Shown here: positions 14,201 to 33,673 of the stretch, in pieces
How the letters are laid out: every line of letters starts with the position of its first letter
Position numbering within the stretch: position 1 is the stretch's first letter
DNA from: Neocallimastix lanati (nom. inval.)
Lineage: Eukaryota > Neocallimastigomycota > Neocallimastigomycetes > Neocallimastigales > Neocallimastigaceae
Assembly (NCBI GenBank): GCA_016946835.1
Contig: JACVTC010000078.1
Span: forward strand, 860,001 to 912,359
Direction of reading: 5' to 3'
Length of the DNA stretch: 52,359 nt
Made by a program: the position numbers and the translations under genes
The notes under the pieces: model-generated
What the model saw: the letters and a program-made list of their open reading frames with translations, nothing else
The model's database searches: none
What the model was told of the DNA's origin: nothing

Positions 14201-14332
14201 TTTTATAATATATAATATTTTATTTCATGTATTTTATTATTTTTTTTTCCTTTAAAATAATGTAATTTTATTATTATTATAAATTAAATAAAGTTATTCT
14301 CCAAGTCCAAAAAAAAAAAAAAAAAAAAAACT
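11234..14332 (+). mobile_element. Degenerate LINE (non-LTR retrotransposon), 3' part with poly(A)
   Basis: In order: an EN-RT linker (11234-11830); RT motifs NNKAPGPDGIP (about 11980), NNYRCISLI (about 12190), AFLDLKKAYDSV (about 12410), GVRQGCPL (about 12585) and the catalytic FADDIVL (about 12700); a thumb region with YLGIPF (about 12930); a C-terminal zinc knuckle CPKCCPCCG...HWIFTC (about 13640-13710); and a tail ending at the stop at 14200. A 3' UTR of about 110 bp ends in CCAAGTCC plus 22 A (14309-14330). Disruptions: TGA at 11645 and 12477, and frameshifts near 12060, 12196 and 12845. No endonuclease domain remains upstream, so the copy is 5'-incomplete. It is non-autonomous. Clade not determined; a phylogeny of the RT would settle it. 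Confidence 0.88.
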
Positions 14333-15438
14333 TTGCATCTTTACTTGGTTCAAATTAAGAGAGAACAAATAGTACTGAGAAATTAATTAATAAAGGATTA
14401 AGATGGATTGTAGGTTTACACAAAGCCAAATCTTTTATTTCTGTAGTTTCTATTTCAAAAGATTTAAATAATCCTCCATTATCAGCTAAGTGTGCTTTGT
14501 CTCAAGTCAAATGTTTTGAAAAATGAAAAGATTCAAATTGTATTATTTCCTATTTAGTTAATAATATTCCAAAATCTAGAAAAAATACATGGACGAAAGA
14601 AAGTAGAACTTTTAATTGTAAACTAGAGAAAAGAGGTAGTAACGATAAAGAAATCAAGGATTTTTATTGGAAAAGAGATATGAAAATCAATTCTATTAAA
14701 GCTGAATTTTATGACAAAAACAGATTCAAAGAAAACATCAGATTTTATAAAACTTTGTTATGAATATCCTGATCTTTCATATGGTTTCTATTGGCTATTG
14801 ATAGAATGAAGAGGATATAGATTAGATGCTAGAATTGCTAAAGCTGTAAAAATAATAGATCAAGTGTGTTCAAATTTTTGTCCCTGTTGTAAAAGTAATA
14901 AACAATGGATAAAGCATTGGTTAATTGATTGTCCATTTTTCAATCATATTCGAAGTAAAGTCAATAATAAAATTTTATTCTGATATAATGCTTTTAACCG
15001 TGGAAACCTGACAATTGGATAACGTTAATAGTAATAATAATAATAGTAATAATAGTTATAGTAATAATAGTTATAATAATATTAGTAATAGTTATTATTA
15101 GTAATGTTAGTAATAGTATTGAAAATAATTTGTATGTTGATTCTAGTGTGTGTGAAAATGCTTTTAATTTCTTTCTTGGGGGAAGAAGTATTAATAACAG
15201 TACAATGGAATGGAAGGATCAATTTAAGTGTCAGATGGCTGTTACTGCGGCTCTACTTCAATCAATTATTCCTATTGCTATTGACCAGTAATGGTTTTTA
15301 TTCAATAGGTTCAAATCGAATTCTACTATTACTACTACTACCAAGAACGTCAATGCTGAAGAAACAATAAGACAGGCCAGTAGAGCCAGCCCAACCAATG
15401 AAGATCAAAATTTCGAATCTTAAAATTATGATTAACAT
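14333..15438 (+). pseudogene. Second LINE copy, 5'-truncated (thumb to C terminus)
   Basis: Starts directly after the poly(A) of the previous copy. The translated frame aligns with residues after the RT domain of that copy: INKGLRWIVGLHKA matches INRGLYWSYGFKSR, and CALSQVKCFEK matches CAISQLRCFRK. The zinc knuckle is present as CSNFCPCCK...KHWLIDC (about 14867-14930). The reading is broken by TGA at 14524 (a Trp codon in the first copy) and further stops. An Asn/Ser-coding AAT/AGT-rich stretch (about 15020-15120) interrupts the C-terminal region. There is no poly(A) at its end; a 19-bp tandem repeat follows instead. Sequence divergence from copy 1 shows it is a separate insertion or subfamily. 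Confidence 0.78.
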
Positions 15439-15452
15439 TGTGAAGTCAAAAA

Positions 15453-15528
15453 TAATTATTATACTATAGTATAATTATTGTATTAAATTATAATTACTGT
15501 ACTTAAGTATAATTATTGTACTACAGTA
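15453..15528. repeat. Four 19-bp tandem repeats with internal palindrome
   Basis: Units at 15453-15471, 15472-15490, 15491-15509 and 15510-15528, consensus TAATTATTGTACTWWAGTA. The second half is a palindrome in units 1 and 3 (TACTATAGTA, TACTTAAGTA) and nearly so in unit 4. The block is bracketed by the direct repeat TTGTGAAGTC at 15439-15448 and 15540-15549. Confidence 0.85.
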
Positions 15529-15838
15529 TAATAATGTCCTTGTGAAGTCTTACTGATTTTAATTAAATGACACTAGAATACATTATACCATTATTTTATT
15601 TTATTTTATTTTGAGCTTTTTTTATTTATTCTTTTATCTTTTTTTTTTTTTTTTTTTTTTATTACATGTATTTTATTAACTATTTAATTAATAGAGATGA
15701 AACAATTTTTGCTTCCGTTAACAAAAAAATAATGCAATAAATTTTTAAATAAATAAATAATAAAAAAAAAATAAATAAATAAATTATAAATAAAAGTTAA
15801 ATCGAATTTTTTTTTCTTTGTTTTTTATAAATATATAT

Positions 15839-16517
15839 GACGTTGTATAGCCTTGAATACCCTCATTTAAGTTTAGGTTTTAACTGGATCTTAAGATTAA
15901 GAGCTGGTTATAAATATAATACCACTATTGCAATTAGAAGTGATAGAGTTTCTGACGATTGTCCTAAATTCTGCCTTTGTTGTGGAAAAGGTGAACCATC
16001 TTTTATCTATTGAATATTTAAATGCTCTTCATTTTCTCTATGTCGATGTATATCTTTAGATTTTATCGATGATTTGTTCATTTTATTGGTTAATAAAGTA
16101 ATGAATCTTTCCTTACTTCCTTCATATTCTAATATTTTAGGATATGAAAATTTCATAAACAACACAACGAATCTATGCAAATTGAATCTCCTGAAAATAT
16201 TTTTCTTGGTTCGAGAGAGAATTTAGTGGCCTATCTGCTTTAAAGATCTTACTTCTTTGCTTAATTTTATTATGTATTTTTTGTAGAAATAATTTCTATT
16301 TATTTTATGATACCAAAGTTTCTTTTAAATTTTTTTTTACTTTTATTCTGTTACATTTTTAATATAAATATATACATATATATATTTTTATATCTTAATA
16401 TTTTTTATAATGAATTTTTTCATTTATAATTTATACAAAATATTAATATTTTAATAAGTAATAAATAAAGTAATGAATGTGTATTCTCTTTCTAGTCTAA
16501 AAAAAAAAAAAAAAAAG
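15839..16517 (+). pseudogene. Third LINE copy, 3' fragment with poly(A)
   Basis: Only the C-terminal part is left: HLSLGFNWILRLRAGYK, then the zinc knuckle CPKFCLCCG...IFKC (about 15960-16022), with TGA at 16011 where copies 1 and 2 have Trp. A non-coding tail of about 400 bp ends TTTCTAGTCT followed by 17 A (16500-16516). The extreme 5' truncation, same strand and 3' poly(A) fit target-primed reverse transcription. Confidence 0.78.
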
Positions 16518-16792
16518 TTGTCAGTTTTTTTTTTCTTATAAAGCTTATTCCTTGTCTAAAAAAATAAGAATTATATATCAGTCATTATTTATTTAATACT
16601 AAGAAATAAAACCTTTCTATTATGGCTTTAAATAATGAAAAAAAATTTATATAAAATTTTTCAAAAATAGAAACAATTAATAGTAGCATATAAATAATTT
16701 TTATATGTATTTTTGGTTTATTTATTTTTATCTAAATTTATTTTTATTCATATAAGTTAATTATTATTGTACATTTAAATAATTTTATATTA

Positions 16793-16794
<2 letters not shown>

Positions 16795-16886
<92 letters not shown>

Positions 16887-16946
16887 GTATTTAAACATAG
16901 GTTATTTATATTATTATTTTTCCTATATTATATATTTAAATTTATG

Positions 16947-16986
<40 letters not shown>
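16795..16986. repeat. (TTA)n, T-run and A-run
   Basis: (TTA)n at 16795-16843 passes into a T-run of about 37 (16844-16880), followed after about 65 bp by an A-run of about 40 (16946-16985). The T- and A-runs could pair as a foldback. No gene is present between the LINE and 17289. Confidence 0.8.
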
Positions 16987-16987
<1 letters not shown>

Positions 16988-17289
16988 AGAAAAATAAAAA
17001 TAAAGAATAAATTGATTTAATAAACTAATGAATATTTTAACATTATAATGAATGTTAATAAAACTAAATGTAAAATTGAATATATATATATATATATATA
17101 TAAATATTTATAGAATAGTTATTTTCATTAATGTAATTAATATATTAATATATTGATGAGATGATACGTATAAATATCTTATTATTTATCTAAATGTAAC
17201 GTTTTTTTTTTAATTAAATGCTAAGTAATTAATCTTGAATAAAAAGTATTAAAAAAAAAAAAATAAAGTAAAAAAAAAGATTTTAATTT

Positions 17290-24588
<7,299 letters not shown>

Positions 24589-25762
24589 TTTTATATATAA
24601 TTTCGAATTTTTTTTTTTTTAAAATATTTTGTATGATTCTTTTTCTTTAAAAAATATATATATATAAGATATATTATTAAAAAAAATATGTTTATTATAA
24701 AATAAATAAAAAAGAAAAAATAAAGAAAAAGGAAAAGATATATATTTTTTTCTTTTGAAATTAATTACAAATATTTTTTAGCAGCAGCAAAAATAATTAT
24801 AATTTTATTTTTAATTTAATTTTTTATTTTTTATTTTTTATTTTTTTATTTTTATTTTATGTAACAAATAAAATAATTAAATAACAAATTAAACTGTAAA
24901 TAAAATATAATCTTGATAACATTACCGATAAACTTTGATATTTTATATTTTATAATATACATATATAAATATTAATATATTTATATATCTATATTATAAT
25001 TTATATATTTATTTATTTTATTTATTTTTTTTTATTATTACAAATATTTATTATTTTAATAATTATCATTATTATTATTATTATTATTTTCGTTATTTCA
25101 TAATAATTTTTTTATTATATATTAGGAATTAAAAATAAACAATTTTACTTCGTTTTTGACTATTTTGATAATTTTTAAAATTTTGTTTATACTTTAACTA
25201 TCTTGGGTTAACTGAATTCTTATTAATCTAAAGACATATAAATTTTGAGCAAAAAATAAAATAAAATAAAATAAAATAAAAATAAAAAATAAAAAATAAA
25301 ATTTTTTCATTTATTACTTTAAAATTTCTATGAATTTTATTTTTTAAGTATCAATTATTATTATTTATTATTTATTAATTATTATTAATTAAACTTTTAT
25401 AGTTTTTTTCTTTCTTTTTTTTTATTAAAAAATAATAAAATAAAAGTATGGACGAGTTTTTTTTTTTTTTTAATTTTGAATAATTCTTTTACGAAATCTA
25501 TAATTTTTTTTATATTTTATTTTTTAATATATGATTTATATTATAAATTAATAAAAATAGCATTTTTAATATATTCAATAATAAAATTAATATTAGCAAA
25601 TAATATATATTATTATTGCTAATTTGATATTGATGAATAATAAAAGAAAAAATGAAAATAATTTTGAAATTAAAATTTTAATGTTTTTATAAAAAAAATT
25701 ATTGAATAATTACTTTAATAGTAAAATAAAATAAAATAAAATAAATAATATTATTAATAATT

Positions 25763-25811
<49 letters not shown>

Positions 25812-26877
25812 AAATAAAAAATAAAGTGTTCATTATTGATATTTTCATTTATAATTTATCTTTTATAAATTTATGTTATGCTGAATTTATAAAAAATAAT
25901 TTTTTTCATCTTAAAAATTTTTTTAACTTGAGTAATATCATATCAACTATAATTCATAATTATAAAAAAAAATTCCTTCTTTTTTTTTTTTTTATTTTTT
26001 TTTAATTATTAATTCTAATTTTTTTATGAAATGGGCTGATAATATATTAAAAATTGATAAATTATTATGCGATGTTATAAATATAAACATAATTAATTAT
26101 AAACAAGTTACCTGTAAAAATAAAAATAAAAATAAATAAATAATAAAATATTATCAAAATTATTATATAATAATAAAATATATAAAAACTGAAAATGATT
26201 AATATAATAAAAAACAGTTTGATATGTTTGATAGCATCAAAGAAAAAAAAAAAATTAAAAATTTTATTTTTTTAAATTATTATACACTCGAATAACATTA
26301 AATAACCTTAAATTTTTATAATAAAATATTTTACATATTAACTTGTTAATGAATAAAGTTTAAACATAAAAACATATACATTAATATATTTTAATTAGTA
26401 TATATAATAACAAAATTATTATGAGGGTAGTCATCATCATATAATTGTATTTATGAATAGATGTTAATATGTTAATATATTAAGAAAAGATAGTATAAAC
26501 ATATAATTTATTTAAATAAAAATAACTAACTAACCATTAAGAAATAATTTTTAAAAAGTAGATTAAATAAATAATAAAATAGTCAAAATACTATTGGTTA
26601 TATATTTATTTTAATATCCATTTATTAGGATGGATCAAAAAATGTTATTTTTTTTTATATTTTTATTTTAAATTAATTAAAATTTTTATATTTAAAGTTT
26701 ATTTTTTTTTTTTTTTATAATTTATTATTGTTAATATAAAATTATTTCTTTTATTAAATCAATTAATTAATAATAATAAATAAATATATAATTAATAATT
26801 AATAATAAAAATAATTTACTTTTATTTTTCAGATTGTAATATATTTTTGTTAAATATTTAAATAAGTAAATAAAAAA
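24589..26877. other. Divergent intergenic region
   Basis: 2.3 kb between two divergently transcribed genes, so it must hold both promoters. It is almost pure A/T with homopolymers (A-run about 25766-25808), AAAAT runs at 25255-25300 and 25724-25745, and ATT runs near 25070. A 35-codon frame at 26026 has no recognisable similarity and was not called. No specific regulatory site can be supported. Confidence 0.6.
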
Positions 26878-27251
26878 ATGAAAAGAGCTAACGAAGAAAC
26901 AACAGAAAATGATAACAAGAAAAGAAGAACAGCAGAAGAACATAATAAAACAAATGTTCCAGTACCGGTACATCATAAAATATTGCCTTCAATCTTTGGT
27001 ATTTTACCTATAGATGATTCCATTAATGTTATTTCCAAATTTTTAGAAGGTCACTTAGGCACTCCTAATATTGAAGTAAAAATAAAATAAAATAAAAATA
27101 ATAATAATAATAATTTAAAATAAATAAAAATAAAGCAACATAATATATTAATTTTAAAAAATATTTAGAGAATAAATGATATTTTTTATGTTATTTAAAT
27201 TAAAATTAATCATAATTATTATTAAAATATAATATATATATTATATATATA

Positions 27252-27285
<34 letters not shown>

Positions 27286-27494
27286 TTCTTAAAACATTAC
27301 AAACAATTATTGAAAAAAGATTGAAGGGAAATTGGGAAAAATTATGGACAATAATACGAAAGATAGAGTTTACCTTCCAGTACAATCAGAAACTGGTACA
27401 TAAAAATATATAATATATTTTTTAAAAATTAAAAAAAATACTTTAATAATTGTTAAATTCTAAAATGCCACATTTATATATATATATATAAATG

Positions 27495-27535
<41 letters not shown>

Positions 27536-27864
27536 TTAGCTGCTGATTTTAGAGGAATACGATTTGTATCTGATATGACAATGGTATTTTTTTTTATTTT
27601 ATAATGAAACGCATTTAATATCAATTAAATAAATCCAAATAATTCTTAAATATATATATATATTTTTTTTTGTTTTAAAACAAAAAAAAAAAAAAAAAAA
27701 AAAGAAAACGTATTAATTGTAATATTAATATAAATCTATTATATATATAAAAGGACCAACATAGAAATTATAATCAAATTTTAAATAAACTTGTTAATGA
27801 TGGAAATAAACCTAATGTAAAGGTAAATAATCATATATTCATATATATTAAAAAAAAATATTTA

Positions 27865-27907
<43 letters not shown>

Positions 27908-28144
27908 CATTTTCTTTAAAACTAAGGAAAAAATATGAAAAAGAAATAAATTTAAAGTAAACTTTAAACTTATTACAATGTAACATGTATTAATCATTTA
28001 TTGAAAAAATATATATATTAAATAAAATTAATTTAGACAGCATTTTTCAGTTATCGTCATATTCATCAAATTGATTCATTTTATCAAGTACCAGGTCATA
28101 AAGAAAAATTAAGATTATCAACAGATAAAACAAATAGTCAAGTA

Positions 28145-28207
<63 letters not shown>

Positions 28208-28482
28208 TTATTATTTTTTTTTTATCGTTGTGTCATTTATTAATATAGTTTAATCATTTTTATAAAAAATGTATTTAGTAATTATTATTATTATTATTAT
28301 TTTTTTTTTTGTAAAAAATATATTTAAATATAGGTAATCAATTTTATAAAAAAAGTGAATATTGGCCATTTAAATATATATCTACCAAATTCACCATTAG
28401 ATTTAAGAATAAGTATAAATATTGAAGAAAAAAGTAATTATTAGTCAAATTATAATTTTAAATATATTTTAAATATTGTTCA

Positions 28483-28537
<55 letters not shown>

Positions 28538-28803
28538 TTTGAAAGTCATTTCATTAATATAATTAATTTAATATATATTAAAAAAGTGGATCAATCTCTT
28601 ATTAAAGATGTGGAAGCAAATTATGAAAGACAGAAAGATAGATTGTCCTATAAAAGTCATGCTTTACAAATTGATTTAACACAAGTTCATGAACCAAATA
28701 CCGATGTATGTATATATATATATATATATTTTTTTTTTTTTAATAAGTATCTTTATATATACTCATTTGTTATTATTATTATTATTATTATTAATTTTAT
28801 ATT

Positions 28804-28853
<50 letters not shown>

Positions 28854-29068
28854 TTTATAATTTTTTAATAATTAATGATTTATTTATCTATGTATTTATG
28901 TATTAATAAAAGAAAAAAATCCATGAACTTGAAATTGAATTAGATTCTCAATTATTAAATCATGAGAAATTAAAATTAAAAGATAAACAGACACATGAAC
29001 AAAGCCAATATTATAATATATTAACATTATTTATGAATAGTTTAAGAATGCTTGCTAGAAGTGGATAA
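26878..29068 (+). CDS. mRNA 5'-triphosphatase (capping enzyme beta subunit), 8 exons, 290 aa
   Basis: Removes the gamma-phosphate from nascent RNA polymerase II transcripts, the first step of 5' capping; nuclear. Exons 26878-27075, 27320-27395, 27534-27583, 27754-27822, 28037-28141, 28334-28433, 28587-28705 and 28913-29068 join with consistent phase and GT-AG borders. The product shows the fungal tunnel-enzyme (TTM/Cet1) motifs in order: metal-binding IEIEGKLG (about 65-72), RVYLPVQSET, FRGIRFVSDM, SYRHIHQIDSFY, DLRISINIE, RQKDRLSYK, QIDLTQV and the second metal motif HELEIELD near the C terminus. The N terminus is a short basic, polar tail. Length is close to fission yeast Pct1 and shorter than yeast Cet1; no Trp-containing guanylyltransferase-binding element is visible. 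This class is fungal/protist and differs from the metazoan cysteine phosphatase. Several introns begin or end at long A or T runs. Confidence 0.92.
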
Positions 29069-29289
29069 AAATTTTATATACGTATATATAAAAACAAAAA
29101 AATTTTTTTTACTATCCTATTGTAATTTGTATTTATTATAAAGTTAAAATAATAATAATAATAAAAGTAATATAATAGCATAAAATAATGTCCAAACTTC
29201 AAATGTAGATATTTCCGTATAAGATAACTAAAAAGAAAAAGAACTTTTATGTAAAATATAATGAATAAAATTTAAATTATAAATATTTA

Positions 29290-29343
<54 letters not shown>

Positions 29344-29963
29344 ATCTATATATGTCCATGTCATTATTAATATTAATATTATTAAAATTATTATATAATT
29401 TTTAATTTATTTTAAGTTTTAACAATTTAAATAGTGTATCATATCATTATCTAATATCTTTTGGTTATATAAATTTACATCATTTTAAACTTTGAATCTT
29501 TATTTCTTTATCTTTTTCATCTTCATCTTATATTTCACTTTCTTCAGTATTATTACCATTTTCAAGTTAAATTGGATTAATTTCATATGAAGACTTCATT
29601 TATGAGTTTAGTATATTATGAATAACTGATCTAATTTCAGTTTCAGTTTCAGTTTTTTATTTTTTATTATTTTTTTTTTTTTTTTTATTATTTGATATTT
29701 TTATTTTATTTTTTTTTAAAGTGTTTGAAAATATTTTTTTTTTAAATATATATATATATAAATATAATTTTAAATAAGATAATATCTATATTTAGAAGTT
29801 AAATAACAAAAAAATAAAAAAATAAAAATAAAAAATAAAATCTATAGTAATCTGATACGTCCTTTTTCGTAAAGAAATACTCTATTTATATATAACTTCC
29901 ATTTTAATTTAATTTTAATCAAAAAATTAAAAATTTAAAAATTATGAAAATAATAAATAAAAT

Positions 29964-30013
<50 letters not shown>

Positions 30014-30102
30014 AAATATATATATAAACAATATATAACAATGAATTAAATTAATATTAATATTATTATTATTTTAATCATCCACCAAATATTTTATTTT
30101 TT

Positions 30103-30134
<32 letters not shown>

Positions 30135-30507
30135 CAGGAGAATTTCATTTTAATTAGTACAGTATTTATTTATTTATTATTATTTTCCCAATATAAAAAC
30201 TAATTTGGAAAATTTAATGTACTATTTTTATTAAAAATAAAAAAAAAAATATTAATTTGAAATATCATCTTCATTAAAATATAATAAAAGGAAATTTTTC
30301 TCTTTGTTAATTAAAACTGAAAAAAAAGAAGGTTGGACTTTTTTTTATTTTCAAATAAACAGATAATATTTTTCAGGATTATTATTATTATCACTAAATA
30401 ACCCTCAAAAAAAAAAAAAAAATTAAAAATCAATTCAGATTATAAAAATAAACTTAATCACAATATATCAGATATATATATTATTATAATATTAAATTTA
30501 ATTTAAT
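29069..30507. other. Intergenic, between capping gene and LEO1
   Basis: AT-rich, with (AAT)n at about 29295-29341, an A-run at about 29968-30010 and a T-run at about 30108-30134. It holds a possible decayed coding remnant on the minus strand (listed separately). No clear promoter motif was seen for the downstream gene. Confidence 0.55.
29487..29665 (-). pseudogene. Possible decayed coding remnant
   Basis: Read on the minus strand, this patch is less AT-rich than its surroundings. It gives short peptide-like stretches (ETETEIRSVIHNILNS, MKSSYEINPI, LENGNNTEESEI, DEDEKDKEIK) in one frame separated by TAA stops. The Glu/Asp/Lys content resembles host low-complexity protein. There is no family match, and it may be chance. 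Confidence 0.25.
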
Positions 30508-32221
30508 ATGGAAGAATATTTTGGAACTTCATCTTCTTCGGAAGAAGAAGAAAGAAACGAAATTAAGAGATCTGAAAGAAAACAAATTAATAGTATTCAA
30601 TCAAGTTCTGAAAGTGAAAATGAAAGTAATAATAGTATTAATAATGATAGCGACAGAAATAGTGATGAAATGCCACGTAAACATTATCGTAAATTAAAAA
30701 AAAGTTCCTCATTTAATGATGATAGAAGCTTAAATTTTGATTCTGATAATGAAAAGGAAAATGCAAGAGATGATTTATCAGATATTAACGATAATGATAA
30801 AGAAGATATTGAAATGGGTGATTTATTTGGTGAAGAAGAGTAATTATTTTTTTACTTTTTATTTATAAAAATATTTATCACATTTATATTTCAATAACCA
30901 TATAACAAAATTTTAAAAATTATATACATAATTTCATACAAATATTTATTCATAAGTTATTTATTTATTTATTTATTTATTGTTATTATTATTATTTATA
31001 ATTAATATTATATATATATATATTATATTTATTTATTTTATAAATTAATAAATTCATTATATATATAAAATTTCAAATTTAAAAAATATTATTTTGAATA
31101 ATATTTAAAAATAAATCATTAATTATAATAATATATTATATATATAATCTTTTATCTTTAAAAAAAAAAAATAAAATAAATGAATATTTTTTAAATTATG
31201 AAAATGTTAGTGAAGAAAAATCATCAGATGAAGAAAATTCAGATGAAAATAGAAACAATATTATAAGTCGTGAAAGAAGTAGAACTCGTAGTAGAAGTGC
31301 CAGTAGAAGTTTAAGTCCAGCTGTGGAAAAGAAGATTATTTCTATTGATGTCTCAGTTGCCAATTTAGAACCACCAAGCAAAGATAATTCAAATGTACAT
31401 TTTTTTTTTTTTTTTATCTGCAGAATTTATTATATATATATAAATTTATTATATGAAAGATAGTTATGAAAATTAAATAATTAAATAAATACATTTTTTA
31501 TTTTTTATTTTTTTTTAAAAAATAAAAAATAAAAAAGATATATTTAGCCAAATTACCAAACACTTTAGATATTGAACCAGAGCCATTCGATCCTTTAACC
31601 TATAAGGGGGTAGAGGAAGAAGAAGCAAGATTAAGGGAAAATGTTATACGATGGAGATATAAAAAGGATAAAAATAATAATTACTTGGTAATTACAAATT
31701 TATTTTATATTATATATTATTTATATATATTATAATTACATTATGATTTTTAATTAATATAGGAAATGCTTATATATATATATATATTTAAACACTTAAA
31801 AAAATAAATTTTTATAAAAATTAAATATAATCTTATATAACTTTATACAAAATTAATGTCTTATTTCAAAAAAAAAAAAAAAAAAAAAAAAAAATTCTAA
31901 GCCTGATCAAAAAGAATCAAATGCAAGATTTATAAAATGGTCTGATGGATCATTATCATTATTGTTAGGTGATGAAATGTATGAAGTTAATCTTCAAGAA
32001 ATTGATAGTCATCAATATGTTGTTGTACTTCATAGTAAAGAAGGTGTATTACAAACTCAAGCCCAACTTACTACTTCTATGTCATTCCAACCTTATGGTC
32101 TTAAGAGTTTAACACATAAAAAATTAACTGCATCTATTGCAGAAAAACATCAGAGATCTGTTAAAACTAAAATGTTTACTGGTGAACATAATAAGAATGA
32201 TCTTAGACAAGAAATAGTTAG

Positions 32222-32252
<31 letters not shown>

Positions 32253-32358
32253 CAATATATTTATAAATAATTTTATTAATCAATTATTATTATTATTTTT
32301 ACTATTATTTAAAAATATAATATATATATTATCTATTTAAAATTTATCATTATAAATT

Positions 32359-32389
<31 letters not shown>

Positions 32390-32962
32390 TAATGAATATA
32401 ATTAAATGATAATAATAAATTTCAATTTCTTAAAATAATATTCTGTAATTAAAAAACATAATAAAAATATAAATAAAAATAGAAAGATAATCGCCGTATC
32501 AATCAAAGATTAGAGAGATTACAACAAAGAAAAAATAAATCAAAGAATACAGAAAATACAAGAGCTCATCATAATAAAAATAAAGAAAGTGAAGATGAAG
32601 ATGATTCCTACAGTAGAAAATCATCAAGATATAATCGTTACGAAGAAGAAGAAGATATTGATTCAGATAATTTTGTTGTAAATGATGATGAATATGATGA
32701 AGAAGAAGAAGAAGAACGTCAAAGAGCTAAAGAAGAAAGAATTCTTAAAGCTAAAAGAGAAGGTGAAAAACAAAGAAGAAGACTTGAAAAACAAAAAGAA
32801 TTATCACGTAAGAGGAAATTTGAAGAACCTGAAGAGGAAATTAGTAATGAAGAAGAAGAAGAAGAAACTGATGATAATGATGAAGATGAAAATGTTACTA
32901 TTAAAAAGAAAACTAAGAAAAGACAGGTTTTAATGAGTGATGATGAAGAAGAGGATATTTAA
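30508..32962 (+). CDS. LEO1: Paf1 complex subunit Leo1 (5 exons, 486 aa)
   Basis: Component of the Paf1 complex, which travels with elongating RNA polymerase II, binds RNA and chromatin and promotes histone modification. Exons 30508-30839, 31211-31394, 31538-31687, 31902-32216 and 32483-32962 join in phase at GT-AG sites. Residues 1-110 are acidic and Ser-rich, ending in a DLFGEEE motif; an Arg/Ser patch follows. The conserved Leo1 core starts at LPNTLDIEPEPFDPLTY (about 175-195) and runs through NVIRWRY, ESNARFIKWSDGSLSL (about 227-242) and KMFTGEHNKNDLRQE. The C-terminal 150 residues are charged (KRKFEEPEEE, MSDDEEEDI) as in other Leo1 proteins. Length resembles yeast Leo1. The acceptor of exon 4 lies a few bases after an A-run of about 26. 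The gene follows the capping triphosphatase on the same strand at 1.4 kb. Confidence 0.93.
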
Positions 32963-33237
32963 ATTATAAATTAATTTTTTTATATATATATTTGCATTTT
33001 AATTTTTAATTTTTTTTTTTTTCCTTTTTTTCCTTTTTTTCTTTAGCTTTCATATATATATTAATATATTCATTTATTTAATTATATATATTTAAATTAA
33101 ATACCTTTTTTTTTTTTTTTTTTTTTCTTTTTAATTCAATATTAAACTTTTTCTTTTGAGTTATAATAAAAATAATAATAATAATTAGACCGATTATTTT
33201 TTAATTTAATACATTTTTAAATAAATAAATAAATAAA

Positions 33238-33268
<31 letters not shown>

Positions 33269-33419
33269 GAAAAATAGATTAAAAGAAATAAATATAAATA
33301 AAACATTAATAATAACAATAGGAAGTACTTTATTGTTTAATTAATATAAATTTATTGTTATTAAATACTTTATAATCTATAAATAAATAAATAATATTAT
33401 AATAAATGCTATAAGTAAA

Positions 33420-33464
<45 letters not shown>

Positions 33465-33673
33465 AGTATTTTCATATTTTGTATTTATTAGCATTAAAAA
33501 TAATAATAGCATTAATAATAATAACATTAATAATAATAATAATAATAAAATATTTATATAAAGTAAATAAAGGAAGTAATAAAGTTTTAATATCATTAGT
33601 TATGAAATAGTTAATATCTATAATCTTAATAACCCTAATAAAACAATTTACATCTATTTAAAATTATATAATT
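32963..33673. other. LEO1 3' flank, no gene seen
   Basis: AT-rich with an A-run (33244-33267), (AAAT)n before it and a T-run of about 40 (33422-33461). There are a few ATTAGC/AATAAT runs near 33488-33550. No coding signal was found. Confidence 0.6.

Noticed and set aside
14524-16013. TGA read as Trp in the LINE (TGA at 14524 and 16011 where other copies have TGG)
   Set aside because: Tempting as a recoded element, but other in-frame stops are TAA or replace non-Trp residues, frameshifts are present too, and host genes use TGG normally. G-to-A decay in dead copies explains it.
28706-28906. Open reading continuing past exon 7 of the capping gene
   Set aside because: It runs through a T-run intron after a GTATGT donor; the conserved HELEIELD motif is reached only by splicing to 28913.
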